DNA of 64,000 nucleotides, taken from contig OY743171.1 in assembly GCA_963555705.1 (NCBI GenBank), forward strand, positions 23,244,852 to 23,308,851, in the 5' to 3' direction. Position 1 is the stretch's first letter. Every line of letters starts with the position of its first letter. Made by a program: the position numbers and the translations under genes. Source of the stretch: Ligustrum vulgare. Taxonomy: Eukaryota > Streptophyta > Magnoliopsida > Lamiales > Oleaceae. Shown piece by piece: positions 1 to 13,381 of the stretch. A model generated the notes under the pieces. The model worked only from the letters and a program-made list of their open reading frames with translations, did no database searches and was not told the DNA's origin.

Positions 1-296
1 GATCATGAATTTGACACCTATATTGCATATTTTTTGACGAAAAAATATTACAATAATTATTAAAAGAAAAAAAATAATATACAATTTGATCTTTTTATAG
101 ATTTTTTATTTTTTACAATCAATAACTCATTTATTACATGTCACTTATAATTAATTTTGCATTAATTGAAGTTTCCTAATTCAATTATTAAAATAACTAA
201 TAAAATTACAAAGTTTCCTAAAATAGCAGGGAAAAATGACGGGAAACTACGTGTGTGTTTTTTTGACGGCTATACTATTATTATATATATTAAGAT

Positions 297-1710
297 AAGT
301 TTTTAATCTTTCAATTTGGTGCTTATATCCCTAAAAGTTGTATTATTTAGCGTCGCGTATCCTTTTAGATGATTTTCCTCTATTCCATCTTTAAACATTT
401 ATTTTTTATCAAAAATATTAAAATGTTCTTATATTAATAAATAAATAATGAAGTGTTCGTCAACTATTTTTTTCTCATCCACCGTTTATTCCATTTTTAG
501 AGGTAAGATTTGTGGTAAAAAATTGGAGAGAGAAAATATGTGTGGTTAAAAAGTGGTTTAAGAAATTGTGTTGCTTATAAATTAGTTTATAAATTGTAAT
601 GATTGCGTAAAAGAAGGGTGTAAGCATTTTTTTGGAAACTTAAAAATTTTGTTTTTTACTTTGTCAGATTCTCTTCTTTTGTGTCAATTGGGTTTCCTAT
701 AAAGGTTTTTATTGTACTAGTACAAATTTCCTAATTTACCACGTTTAAAAATTCAATTTAAAAAAAAAAAAAAAAAAAAGAGAAGCTTTAGAATGTGTTT
801 GGCAAACATGTTTTTAAACAAGTTTTTTCCTACACAATTTCTCAAATCACTTTTTAATCACATACATTTTATTTCTCCATTTTTCAACCACACATTATAC
901 CTAGAAAACATAAAAATACATGTTTTTAAATTAATAATATTTAACAAACAGAGGCTTACTGATTTGTTTAAGAAAATTGATTTTAGATAAATTTCATTTT
1001 TTTTTAAGATAAATTTCATTCTTGTTTCTAAAAAAAATTAATTTTCAGTAAATTTCATTTTTTAAATACTCTTAAAGGTGTTAAATTTCCCATAAAAATA
1101 GAAACAAAAAGACGCTTTATTTATTTTTTTAAGAAAATTGATTTTAGATAAATTTCATTCTTGTATCTTAAAAAAATTAATTTTAGGTAAATTTCATTTT
1201 TTTTTAAAATAGACTTAAAGGTGGTAAATTTTCCATAAAAAAAAAGGCTTTATTTATTTTTTTTAAGAAAATTGATTTTAGATAAATTTCAAGTTCTTGA
1301 AATTTATCTAAAATAAATTTTGTTAAACAAATAAGTAAAGCCTATTTTTTTCCCTCTAAAATCAATTTTCTTAAACAAATAAGTAATGCCACTTTTTTTT
1401 TTATTTATTAAAAAAATTAAATTTTTAAACATGGTAAATTGGAGAATTTATGTTAGCACAGTAAAAACTTTTATAGGAAGTTCGATTGACACGAAAGAAG
1501 AGAATATGATAAAGCAAGAAACAAAATTTTTAAGTTGCCAAAAAAAAATGCTTATTTATTTATTAATATAAGAGCATTTTTATATTTTTTATAAAAATTA
1601 AATTAAATTTTTAAAGATGGAATAGAGGAAAATCATCTATAAGGATATGTGACGCTAAATAATACAACTTTTAGGAACCTAAGTACCAAATGGAAAAGAT
1701 AAGAACTTAT
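297..1710. mobile_element. Inverted-repeat-flanked non-coding element
   Basis: The left arm (about 297-450) reappears reverse-complemented at 1551-1710; shared words include gatgattttcctctattcca and its complement. Between the arms are at least three copies of a block beginning aagaaaattgattttagata (near 970, 1131 and 1264), plus inverted copies near 1290-1380. Inverted arms around repetitive AT-rich filler fit a non-autonomous foldback or MULE-like element. No transposase ORF is present, and the exact termini and target duplication could not be fixed. ORFs inside are short and low-complexity. Confidence 0.45.
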
Positions 1711-2335
1711 TGCGCTTAATAATGGATAAGTTTAGGAACTACTTCAACCAAATTGAAAGGTTGGGGACTCAAGTACCAAATTTGAAGTTCAGAAACTAAT
1801 TGAGCCAATATGTATAAGGGTATTTTCGTCATTCCATAATTTTTTTATCATCAAAATGGAAGAAAATCATCCAAAATGACCTCTTGCGCCAAAGGATACA
1901 ACGTTTAAGGACTCTAGCACAAAAAATGAAAGGTTATGGACCTATTGCACAAGTCTTATTTATTTATTAATATAAGAACATTTTAATATTTTTGATAAAA
2001 ATTAAATTAAGTTTTTAAAGATGGAATAGAGGAAAATCATCTAAAAAGATACGTGACGCTAAATAAAACAACTTTTAGGGACCTAAGCATAAGAACTTAT
2101 GGATGGCTAAGTTTAGGGACTACTTGCACCAAATTGAAAGGTTAAGGACTTAAGCACCAAATTTGAAGTTCAGGGACTAATTGAGCCAATATGTATAAGG
2201 GCATTTTCGTCATTCCTTAATTTTTTTATCATTAAAATGGAAGAAAATCATCCAAATGACCTCTTGCGCTAAATGATACAACGTTTAAGGACTTTAGCAC
2301 CAAAAAATGAAAGGTAATGGACCCATTGCACAAAG
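1551..2335. repeat. Tandem duplication, about 0.4 kb unit, two copies
   Basis: Block 1551-1954 is repeated at 1955-2335. Both start cttatttatttattaatata, run through gatggaatagaggaaaatca and end near gcacaag. The second copy is the closer match to the inverted left arm at 297-450, so the right arm of that element appears to have been duplicated. Non-coding. Confidence 0.65.
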
Positions 2336-2384
2336 AGGCAAACGTTTAGGGTCTAAATGCGCGAATTTTCCCATAATTGCGCGG

Positions 2385-4227
2385 TCGCATGGTTTATAAC
2401 CGCTTGGTCGGGCAATTGATTCCTGGTCTTCGTAACTGGGTTTTTTTCGCGATTTTCAACGTATTTTCTTTTCTTTTAACCTAAGGTTGGGGAAAATCTA
2501 TACATACAGGACAAAAGGCATATTTTTTTAGGGTTCCCAATTGTCATAATTAATGCCAAAATGTTATCGAAATCTAGGGGAACCGTGCAAAGCTGAAAGC
2601 AAGATTGAAGACCAAAGAACAAGAAGTTGGACGTGGTGACATCCTATTATTTTTCTTGTGATTTACATTCAATTTTGTATCTAGGCTAGGTTTTTAATGT
2701 TAGAATTGCGATGAAGCATTAATTTCCGGATTTGATGTATTACTTTTTCGTTTAATCTACGTAATTTATGGGTTTGAAATATTGATTTATGCTTTTATTA
2801 TAATATGATTATCTGGCCAATTATTATATGGTTGTCGTGATGTTTTTCTAAGTTTGACAGATTAGGAAATCATTAGACAAATTTCAATTCCCACAAAGTC
2901 CGATAGGGATATAAATATACTCATATGCTTTGTGTTATCTACAAAAATATTCATAAGTCCTTTATTGCTTTTCTATACATTCACATTCGACAAAGAAATA
3001 AAGTCGGGTTATGTGTAGGGAAAATGTGTTAATTTTTATTCGAAAGGGAGTTTTAACATTATTAGGAATATAGATTTTCAAAACCCCATGAATTATTGTT
3101 TGACACTTGAAGTAATGCATAATTGATTGAGTTAATGTGGAGTCTAAATTCTTGCATGTTTCTTTCATAGTTTTCACAAATCAAATTTTCATTGTTTTTT
3201 AGTGTAATCTTTAGTTAAATTTCCAAACAAAAATTCTTAAATCAAATTTTTTCTAGTTCCAGTTAAGGATAATGGTCTCAAATATAATTTGCACAATCCT
3301 CGCGGGATCTATACTTGGACTCACATACATTATATTACTTATGCGATGCATACACTTGCGGTGAGCGAACAAGTTTCAAGTCTTCTACCCTAAATTCAAC
3401 TGAATTAGAAGCTATTAGTCCAAAGCTCGTAACAGTGGTCAATTAAAAAAATTTAAGGGGTAGATGACTTACACATAAGACGCTAAACATCTTTAACTTT
3501 TCTTTGTTGCCTTTATAACTTGGGTAACTAAGTATGAGGGGTTTTCTGAATCTGATGCCCTAAAGTTGTCTAACTTGGTAGTCACTGATCTAAATCTCGC
3601 TACAGGGGGTCATATAGAAAAAAAAATAAGAAATGTAATGTAAGGACATAAAAAGAAAAATTCGTCCAAATAAAAGAGAAAAATGAAATCAAAGTGCGTG
3701 GCATAAGCCTAGTCGACTGAGATTTCTTATACTGGAGTGTAAGATTGGGAGTTGACTACCTTTGATCTGTTGTCCATGTTTATCTTATTCTGACTACCTT
3801 GTGTAGAAAAATGTAATATACACATGTTTAAAAACCACATAAATAGAAAATACCTCGTGATATGAGAGAAAAACAGTAAGGTTGTGATCATCTAAGAGAG
3901 TTATAAGGAAAATCAAAAGAAAATCATTGTTTAACCACATGAGATTCGAGCTTATTTATGCGTGATTAATCATACAGTGTTAAGTGTATTTTTACATGAG
4001 TTTGCATTTGATTTTTGGCTATTAGCACACGCACAATGAAGTCGACTATCGGATGAAGGGAAATATTTTATGTTGTTCATATTTCTTTTCTAAAGTGAAT
4101 CGTTCATCTGAATTGTTGAAGAATATGATAAATAAGTTGGCAAAAACAAAAACATTTGTTATTTGTATTTGTATTTTATAGTTAATTTTATTTTGATTGA
4201 GGACTTACAATAGTTCTAGTTTTGAGG
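2385..4227 (+). repeat. Decayed LTR-like unit A plus internal remnant
   Basis: First of four head-to-tail units. It enters part-way into the LTR (ataaccgc near 2397), passes a TATA-like ctatacatac near 2500, and reaches the conserved right end cacttgcggtgagcgaacaa near 3352. About 850 bp of unit-specific filler follows (to 4227), and a related filler lies in unit B. The end sequence is like those preceding the PBS of plant Ty3/gypsy elements. No coding capacity survives. The family assignment is inference. Confidence 0.55.
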
Positions 4228-6228
4228 TGTTGATAAGTATATTTCAGAAATAGTCCTAAAGTCTAGAGGACAAAGAAATTGGAGCAAAATCAAGTCAATT
4301 TGATGATAAAAGTACCAAATTGTTAAAATGGAGAGTTGATGTAGTGAATCAAAGGCCTAATTGGAAGAAAATTTGGACAAAAAAAATCAAATTTGGAAAA
4401 ATCAGAAGTCCAGGGACCAATTTCGCATCACTTGGAAGTTGAAGGACTTGTTGTGCAATAAAACCATGAGGACCAACATAAATGAAATAAAAATATGAAA
4501 ATTGTCGTTAACCGTATAACCGTGCGACAGCATGGGTCCAAGGAGCGCGGTCGCATGACCAAGTCAACAAAAAATTGAGGCGAAACATCCTTAATTGCGC
4601 GGTTACTTCTTGGGCTGCACAGATGGGGCTTTTCACGATTTTCAATGTATTTTCTCTTCTTTTAACCCAAGTTTCAGAAAAATCTATAAATACAAGACAT
4701 AAGACACGTTTTTGAGGGTTCTCAATTATCATAATTCATGCTAAATTGCTTTCGAAGTGCATGGGGAACCATGCAAAGTCGAAAGTAAAATTAAAGACCA
4801 AAGGTCAAGAAGATGAACGCGGTGAAATCCTTTTATTTTTCTTGTGATTCATATTCAATTATGAATTTAGGCTAGGTTTTTAATGTTAGAATTGTGATGA
4901 AGCATTAATTTCCAGATTTTATGTATTACTTTGTTGTTTAATCTATTTAATTCATGTATTTGAGCAATTGATTTATCATATGATTATTTGGCCAATTATT
5001 ATATGGTTGTTGTGATTTTTTTTTTCTAAGTTTGAAATATTAGGAAATCATTAGACAAATTTCATTGTCACAAAGTCCGATAGGGGGATAGAAATATAAC
5101 CATATGCTTTATGTTATCTACAAAAATGTTCACAAATCCTTTAATGATTTTCTTTACATTCACATTTGACATAAAAATATAGTCGGGTTATGTGTGGGGA
5201 AATGTGTTAATTCTTGTCCAAATGGAAGTTTTAACAATATTAGGAATATGGGTTTTCAAAATTCGGTGAATTATCGTTAGACACTTGAAGTAATGCATAA
5301 TTGATGGAATTAATGTAGATTCTCAATTTCTTGCATGTTTCGTTCATAGTTTTCACAAATCAAATTTTCATTGTTTTTAGTTTAATCTTTAGTTAATTTT
5401 TCCAAATAAAAATTCTCAAATTAAAGCTATTTTAGGTCCGGTTAAGGTTAATAGTCTAAAATACAATTTACACAATCCTCGTAGGATCGAGGATTAATTA
5501 TACATCTTAAAGGAGGAGAGGACTTACACATAAGATGCTAAAACATCTTCAACTTTTCTTTATCGCCTTTCTTACTCGGGTAATTAAGTTTAAGGGGTCT
5601 TCTGAACCTGGTGCCCTAAAGTCATTAGGCTTGAGAGTTACTGACCTAAAGCTCGATACAAGAGTCATATAGAAAGTAAATAAGAAAGATATTGTACAAA
5701 GATGGTAAAAGAAAAAGTCGTACAAATAAAAAAAAGAGATAAAAGTGCAGGGTATAAGCCTAGCGATTTAGATTTCTAATATTGGAGTGTGAGATTGGGT
5801 ATTGACTACCTTGGATAATCCTGAATATCTTGTGTGGAAAAATGCAATATATACATGTTTAGAAACCACATAAATAGAAAAGACCTCAAGATATGAGAGA
5901 ACAACAGTGAAGTTGTGATAATCCATGAGAGCTTTAAATAAAATAAAAAGAAAATCATTGTTTGATCACATGAGATTCGAGCCTATCTGTGCATGATTAA
6001 TCATACAGTGTTAAGTGTATTTTTACATGAGTTTGCATTTGATTTCTTGCAATTCACACATGCACAATGAAGTCGAGCATCGGATGAATGAAAATATTTT
6101 ATGTCGTTCATATTTCTTTTCTAAAGAAAAGAAATAAGTTGACAGAAACAAAAATATTTGTTAATTGTATTTTTATTTTATAGTTTAGTTTTATTTTTTT
6201 CGAGTTGAAAAATAGTTCTAGTTTGGGG
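4228..6228 (+). repeat. Decayed LTR-like unit B plus internal remnant
   Basis: Starts tgttgataagtatatttc and contains ccgtgcgacagcatgg near 4519, a TATA-like ctataaatacaagac near 4684, and the body shared with units A, C and D. It degrades near 5480 before the usual right end. The filler at 5500-6228 matches the filler of unit A, including words such as gagtttgcatttgattt. The shared filler shows that a composite unit was duplicated, not just an LTR. Non-coding. Confidence 0.55.
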
Positions 6229-7652
6229 TTTTGATATGTGTATTTATCCACTTACTTCTATCCTAAAGTTGGATTTTATTTGTTTGTTAGAGAATATGTG
6301 CTGTTCATTTTTCTATTATTTAATTATATTTCAAAAATAGTTCCAAAGTTGAGAAAACAAAGAAATTGGAGCAAAATCAAGTCGATTAGATGATAAAAGT
6401 ATCAAATTGTGAAAATGGAGAGTTGATGTAGTGAATCAAAGGCTTAATTGGAAGAAAATTTGAAGAAATCAAATTTGGAAGAAATTAGTAGTCCATGGAC
6501 CAATTTGCATCAATTGGAAGTTTAAGGAATTGTTGTGCAACAAAACCATGAGTACCAACAAAAATGAAATAAATAGATGAAAATTGTTGTTAAGCATATA
6601 ACCGCGTGACCGAATGGTCCAAAGGCGATCGGTCTCATGACCAAGTCTGCAGCAAACTGAGGCCAAACATACATAACTGCGCGATCGCATTGTTTATAAT
6701 TGTGTGGTCCCGCAGTTGTTTCTTGGGCCTGCCTTTTTATGATTTTCAGCATATTTTCTCTTCTTTTAACCTAAGTTTCGGGAAAATCTATAAATACAAG
6801 ACATAAGGAACGTTTTTGAGGGTTCCCAATTGTCAAAATGCTGTTGAAGTGCTAGTGGATCCATACAAAGTCGAAAGCAAAATTGAAAACTAAAGATCAA
6901 GAAGAGAAACTTGGTGACATCCTTTTATTTTCTAGTGATTTATATTTAGTTATGTATCTAGATAAGATTTTTTATGTTAAAATTGTGATAAAACATTAAT
7001 TTCCGAAATTTATGTATTACTTTATCGTTTAATCTATTTAATTTATGAGGAAATTGATTTATGCTTTTATTATCATATGATTATTTAGCCAATTATTAAT
7101 GGTTGTTGTGATGTTTTTCTATGTTTGAAAGATTATGAAATCATTAGACAAATTTCGATTGCCAAAAAGTTCGATAGAAGATAAAAATATACACCTATGC
7201 TTTGTGTTATCTACAAAAATATTCACAAATCCTTTAATGATTTTCTATATATTCACATTCGACATATAAATATAGTTGGGTTAAGTGTAGGAAAATGTGT
7301 TAATTCTTGTTCGAAAGGGAGTTTTAAAAATATTAGGAATATGGATTTTCAAAATCCCACGAATTATCGTTACACACTTGAAGGAATCCATAATTGATGG
7401 AATTAATGTGGATTCTCAATTTTAGCATGTTTCTTTTATAGTTTTCACAAATCAAATTTTCATTGTTTTTTTAGTTTATTCTTTAGTTAAATTTTCCATA
7501 CAAAAATTCTCAAATCAATGTTTTTCTAGTTCCGATTAAGGTTAATAGCCTAAAATGCAATTTACACAATCCTCGTGGGATCGATACTTGGACTCACATC
7601 CATTATATTACTTATGTGATCCGTACACTTGCGGTGAGGGAACAAGTTTTTT
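6229..7652 (+). repeat. Decayed LTR-like unit C, most complete copy
   Basis: Starts ttgatatgtgtatttatcca and carries the ctataaatacaag TATA-like box near 6787. It ends cacttgcggtgagggaacaa at about 7627-7646, which is followed directly by the start of unit D with no internal region between. This is the only copy with both recognisable ends, giving an LTR of roughly 1.4 kb. Short ORFs inside are chance. Confidence 0.55.
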
Positions 7653-8575
7653 ATTGATAAGTATATTTTATATACTTATTTCTATCTTAAAAGTAGGATT
7701 TTATATATTTGTTTTAGAATATTTGCTATTCATTTTGTTATTATTTGTTTATATTTCAAAAATAATCTCAAACTCGAGAACACAAAGGAAATGGAGCAAA
7801 ATCAGGCCAATTGGATGATAAAAGCACCAAATTATGAAAATGGAGAGTTGTTGCAATGAATCAAAGGCCTAATTGGGAAAAAAAATTACTAGAAGAAATC
7901 AAATTTGAAAGAAATCAGAAGTTTAGGGACCAATTTGCATTAATTGAAAGTTGAAGGACTTGCTATGCAATAAAACCATGAGGACCAACTTAAATGAAAT
8001 CAAAAGATGAAAATTGCTGTTATGTGTATAACCGCTCGACCCCATGGGTCAAAGGCCCGCGGTCGCATGACCAAGTTTGCGCAAACTGAGGCCAAACATC
8101 CATAACCACACGATTGCTTCCTGGGCCGCGCAACTGGGCTTTTTCAAGATTGTTAGTGTATTTTCTCTTCTTTTGACCTATGTTTCGAGAAAATCTATAA
8201 ATACATGACATAAGTCATGTTTTTGGGGGTTTCTAATTTGTGAAATACATGCCAAAATGCTGTCGAATTGTTGAGGAATCCATACAATATCGAATGCACA
8301 ATTGAAGACCAATGATCAAGAGCATGAATAAGGTGACGCTTCTTCATACTTCTTGTGATTTATATTCAATTATGTATATAGGCTAGATTTTTAATATTAG
8401 AATTGTGATGAAGCATTTTCTGAATCTTATGTATTACTTTATCGTTTAATTTATTTAATTCATGGGTTTAAGCAATTGATTTATGCTTTTATTATCATAT
8501 AATTATTTGGTCAATTATTATATGATTGTTGTGATGTTTTTCAAAGTTCGAAAGATTTGGAAATCATTAGACTTT
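7653..8575 (+). repeat. Truncated LTR-like unit D
   Basis: Starts attgataagtatattttata directly after unit C, contains the ctcgaccccatgg and ctataaatacatgac segments, and stops abruptly near 8575 at ggaaatcattagac, a point that lies mid-LTR in the other units. The right part has been lost. Confidence 0.5.
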
Positions 8576-9533
8576 AGTAGGCGTTGATTTTGGGGTGGTT
8601 GGGGCAAGCCGCGGCGACGATTGGTAGTGATGGCTGTAGCAGGTGGTAATGGTGGGTGTTGGTTTGGTGCAGTAGGGTGGGGTGGGGTGGGGTTGGGATT
8701 GGGGTTGAAGTTGGTTGAAGATGAATAATTCTCTTTTATTTATTTGATGATTTGAATTAGTTTATATTAAAAATATAAAGTTACTATATTGCTCTATATT
8801 GGTTTGGTCAAAGTTAATTTTTATGCACAACAAACAGAAATATTGATATTTTCCATTTATTTGTCATTTTATTGTGACTAAATTAAAGGTATTGGACTGT
8901 AGATAGCACAAAGTGAATGTTAGATTTAAGTATGCAAAAAGGAAAATGTTTGAGGCTATTGTTGCAATTTTTCCTAATTTTCACTAAGAATCTGTTTGAA
9001 CAATTTATAAATGACTAGGAAAATAGTAAGATGAATAAATAGCATTGAGTCTCATGAACATGCAGATTATAATGAATTGTAGTTATGAATGTATGATTTA
9101 AATTAATAGTATTTGATTTGAATAGAATTAAAAGCTATTTTCTATCCAATAATAGGAGGCAAACCCAAAAATTACATTATTTTAAAAATTTAAAAGATAA
9201 TACAAAAAATAAACAAAATTAAAAATTAATGATGTGTCTTCAATTAAACTTAGTAGCCTCTGTTTTGTTGATGAACAGACACGTGATGAGATTTCTTTAT
9301 TTTGGGGAAAAAGTCAATAATTTCAGTCCGTCAAATATTTTTGTCTACTTTTTTTTACTTTAAAATCAAATCGACCAATGAAATAATGATATATTTCCAA
9401 ACGGAGGCTTGAGTATCTCCCCATTCCCAGTAACTTTTACTAAACTTCAACATCGTATTCTGGTTCAAAAATGTCTTTGTAGGATCAAAATCGACAGAAA
9501 AAATTCAAGATTTGTAATATAAGAAATAAGGAA
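8576..9533. other. Intergenic, with a G-rich tract
   Basis: 8590-8712 is rich in GGTGG and GGGGT on the plus strand (reverse complement C-rich, in the style of the DNA at 44,860-46,970). The rest, to the RING-H2 stop codon, is AT-rich. I saw no gene here. Confidence 0.5.
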
Positions 9534-9977
9534 TTATGGTTCATCAACAGTACTCCGGCGGCACAATGGGCAGGTTCGACTGATATCCAGCCATATTTTG
9601 ATGCAATCAAAATGAAATCCATGGTTGCATGTCAGAATACGCCGGAACAATTCTTGGTCTTTGAATTCAGATAGACAGATAGGGCATTCACCATCCCCAC
9701 CTTCTTGTTCGATATAAATGTCGATGACTGCTACATCCTTCTTCCCTTCCTTCATCTGGGATCGAGTTGACGTTTGCACACCACCAGGTGCCGGTGGTGC
9801 CGGTGGCGGCGGCGGTGGACGGTTTAATGCTGGTGGTGCACGGTTTACGACTGGCAGCTCTGATAGTGCTGATTCTGAATATATCTCAGTGTCACAGCAT
9901 TTTCGCAAACCTTGCAACACTAAAAACGTCACAATTACGCCTAGAAGTTCCAGAAAAGCGTACAAAAGTTCAGGCAT
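9534..9977 (-). CDS. ATL-like RING-H2 E3 ubiquitin ligase, 147 aa
   Basis: An intact single-exon gene. A hydrophobic segment at residues 4-24 predicts a membrane anchor. A proline-rich stretch follows (48-64), then a C-terminal RING-H2 finger with C98, C101, C117, H119, H122, C125, C136 and C139 and the family tryptophan W129. Such proteins bind an E2 through the RING and ubiquitinate targets at membranes; the substrate is unknown. Anchor plus C-terminal RING-H2 is the ATL layout, but the GLD motif and the proline before the third cysteine (here a threonine) are absent, so it is ATL-like rather than canonical. An ATG 17 codons upstream (10,028) is in frame, but it lies only about 13 nt from the TATA-like box at 10,041-10,050, too close to be in the mRNA. 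I therefore chose the ATG at 9,977. Confidence 0.85.
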   Translation of the reverse strand: MPELLYAFLELLGVIVTFLVLQGLRKCCDTEIYSESALSELPVVNRAPPALNRPPPPPPAPPAPGGVQTSTRSQMKEGKKDVAVIDIYIEQEGGDGECPICLSEFKDQELFRRILTCNHGFHFDCIKIWLDISRTCPLCRRSTVDEP

Positions 9978-10040
9978 CTTTAAGGAAGAAGAATAGAGAA
10001 AGAGATTAGAGCAGACAGAAAATTGCAATGCACAAAGGTA

Positions 10041-10050
10041 TTAATATATT
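10041..10050 (-). promoter_or_regulatory. TATA-like box of the RING-H2 gene
   Basis: The minus strand reads aatatattaa here, 64-73 nt upstream of the chosen ATG. A transcription start about 30 nt downstream would give a leader of roughly 35 nt. This supports the shorter protein. Confidence 0.45.
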
Positions 10051-10404
10051 TCTGAGTGTGAGTCCTGGTTAAACTCTACCACTGTTAATGTTCGAATTTC
10101 TCATGGAAAAGGAAAAGAAATAAAAATTAAGATGCCTATTTGTTTTCAGATAGGCTACTGTATAATCTCCACGTTTATATAACCATTGGCTTTGGCCATG
10201 ACCCACATTTTGGAGTTAATTATATCAATAATCATTGAATTTATATTTATATTGATCACTAATTTAAAATGTCGAGTTTTTGTCTGTGAACTTATGAATT
10301 AATTGTCTCAATAATCTCTCATCTATGTCTACGCCTTCGACTGATCACTAAAATTTAAAGTATCGAGTTTTGATCATTAAATTTATTAGTTAATTGTCCA
10401 AATA

Positions 10405-13223
10405 TGTCACACTCCTTTTTAATAGACAATTTTGTATAAAAGTTGAAAACTAATTACTTGATCTAAATATGCGATCAAATTTTTACTTTTTTTTATATAT
10501 TTAAATATGGCGTAAGCATTCTCACAATATAACAATAGTATATCGAGAGAAAAGAAGACTATATAGACTTACTAAAAATATTTTACATTGAGGTTACAAA
10601 AGTATAATCCTCACTTTATAAGTCATATATACATGCATTATAAGATTCCAAAATACAGTACAAAAGACTTTAGAACTAAAAGATAGCCCAGAAAATAACC
10701 CTGCAGGTCGTCATCCATGCACATCGATCCTCAAAATTCTGTAAGAGCTTCACAGCCAGCAAGGTCATCTATGAAGTTCCATACTCACCTACAATGCAAG
10801 AACTACATGAGCTAATGCTCAATAAGTAAAAAATCATGCATGCACAATCGTGCAATTTCGTTCAAAAACATAAGGTTATAAATGTATCATATTCAAATAT
10901 TAACCAGGATGGGCTCAAAACATTTTGATTGAAATCATTTCTTTTCACTGGGCCCTTGACCAATCTACTTTGCACCGGAAAGAATTCTGTGCAATATCAA
11001 ATCAAAATCACCAATCCAATGGCCAATATGTCATTGACACAGTCGAGTGGACCAGCCTCCTGTGATCACTAGAGGTACATCTCCTATCAGCCTCTATGAT
11101 CACCCAAGAAGTATCCCACAACACGGTGTCAATAATCATAAGGTAACAAAGGCATAGTCAAGTGGTCCACCCTCTCGTAACCCACCAAGGACTCCCCCTA
11201 TCTCTCCTTGTATTCACCAAGAGATCTCACTTACTTGCCAAAAAATATCACAGTATGCCTCGTATGCCTTGGTGCCCTAGTAGTGATCAATAAAATATTT
11301 TGCAGTATGATTCACTTCTAAAATCATATCGTGCATGCTAGATATAAAACTTTATAGTATGTCGTGCATGCACATGCCAATGCTCATGAGTAAAATACAT
11401 GATAAAAATAATGTCAAGAACACATATTCAATCTTTGTGTTCAACATAAGATATAAAACCTTCCAACAATTACTATGCTCTTGTATTGTAGTTGTAAATC
11501 GATTTTTACTTACCTTTCGCCTTTGTGTGTGTGTTCTCTACGGTGTAAGTCAAGTCCTTTCCACTTAAAGGCGTCAAACAACCTGTATTGTTACTTAGTA
11601 TCAAACACGGCTCTTAAGTTCACAAGCTTAATACACACATTCCTTCACTAGGACCATTAATGTCAAGACAATCTATATAATACTAGGACTTCAAGTAGTA
11701 GCCCCAAACTTCCCCCATTTCCAAGTTCAATGCAGGTAAAATACATTTATTTGGATCAATAATGTCCAAATACTCACTCAAATCAATTTCCCAAGCTTTA
11801 GAAGTGAATGGTAAATATGCAATGGTGAAACTCTGCAAAAACTAAAAATGGACAGATTCGGATTTTAAATTTCAGCTGCGGCGCAGGTTGATTCATTCCC
11901 ATTTTCACACCCTTAATCATATCCATTCATTCCAAAATTATTACCATACATTTATGACATGTATATAAAGGATATCACGTCCCAAAATCACACAAATTTC
12001 AGGACTTAAAGCCTCAAAACAATTCATTTCATAGTACATCAAACCAATAATTTCACTGGGGCTGTTTTGAGTTCCACTCTAATTATCATGCTACAAGTCA
12101 GGTTCTACCTCATTTAAAAACCTTTAAATTCATATATAAACACATTCAAATCGATTAATACATTATTCCTCAAGATATAATTCAAAACCAATGGCTAAAT
12201 CATCAAAGATCATCAATTTCAGATTCTGCCTTCAAAGTTGTACTCACTTTCTTTCAATAACTAACCATTCTCTTGTCATCATAAATTCACCAAAAGATAC
12301 CAACATCACCTAAAGCAAGTTCAGAGATTTAATAGTTCATAAAACACCCAAAATAAACGGATTAAAAACCTCAAATCCGTGATACTTACCAGTGAAGGAT
12401 TTCAATGCCCATATTCTGTCCTTCTTACTTCTATTCAACTTTCTAGTGTCTTCTTTCACTTGGAATCATTTGAGGACGTCTTTAGGGAGTTTTTTTGTGT
12501 CGTAAATGGTAGAGATAAAGTTTAAAGGGGCTGGAGTCATGATAAATTCCTTAGGGGTTAAGTAACAAACTACCAAAGCACAAGTGGACATAAGCAAGAA
12601 TGAGGTGGCAGCCTCTTTTTAATTCAGATTTTGTATCAACCTCCTTAACTCCAAATCACGTGTCCTTAACATATTTCAAGAGTTTTAACATGTAATTTAA
12701 TAACCATAGGATCCTAATTTTGATGATAAAATAACTTCCTCGACCATTGATTCAAATCTGTTCTCGATTGACACCTGATCCTCGACCGATTTCTATAATT
12801 CCCACTTCAGTACTTATCACTTCACTTGAGCCTAATAATATAACATTTTGATCATACCACCTTATACCTAATCTCCAAATTGTCTTCACTACTTATCTAG
12901 GTCTAGGATAGCCTTAATCAATCTGAAATAAAAGTGTAAAATCTCACCGATCATAAGTACGATGCTTTCCAAATTATTGTTGAGTCACAATCCAATATCC
13001 ACCACTTGATCGACCTAATCTTATACCATAGCTCAACATAAGATCGATCACCTAAGTTCGGAAGTTTGAAGAATAATACTTTAAAACCTCAATAATTGAA
13101 AGTATCATTTCAACAGAAAGCACAATGAATTATCAATGTAAATGCAAATGGCAATGTCAACAATATGTGATGCATGAATGAATGATATTGGCCAAGTTTT
13201 AGTTTGAAGTTTGGGGTATCACA
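10405..13223 (-). mobile_element. Solo LTR, 2.8 kb, TSD aaata
   Basis: Bounded by TGTCACACTCC on the left and GGGGTATCACA on the right, with identical 5-bp direct repeats aaata at 10,400-10,404 and 13,224-13,228. In its own (minus) orientation it begins TGTGATACCCC and ends AGTGTGACA. A second copy lies on the opposite strand at 21,812-23,583. No PBS, gag or pol is present, so this looks like a solo LTR left by LTR-LTR recombination, and the perfect target duplication supports that. The terminal style resembles chromovirus/Tekay LTRs (inference). Confidence 0.8.
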
Positions 13224-13381
13224 AAATAATCACTAAATTTATATCTATGTCTTTGAATGATCACTGGAATTTAAAGTGTCGAGTTTTGATTACTAATTTA
13301 TCAAAATATTGGATGTTATCATTGACTTAACTTTCGTAACGAAATTAGTAACATGGCAGGCGGAATGTACAAGTGGCACCA

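Noticed and set aside
9718..10009. Two plus-strand ORFs opposite the RING-H2 gene
   Set aside because: Gly-rich or Val-rich mirror of the proline-rich region; the minus frame has a complete RING-H2 finger.
9978..10028. Longer 164-residue start for the RING-H2 protein
   Set aside because: That ATG is about 13 nt from the TATA-like box, so it should lie upstream of the transcription start.
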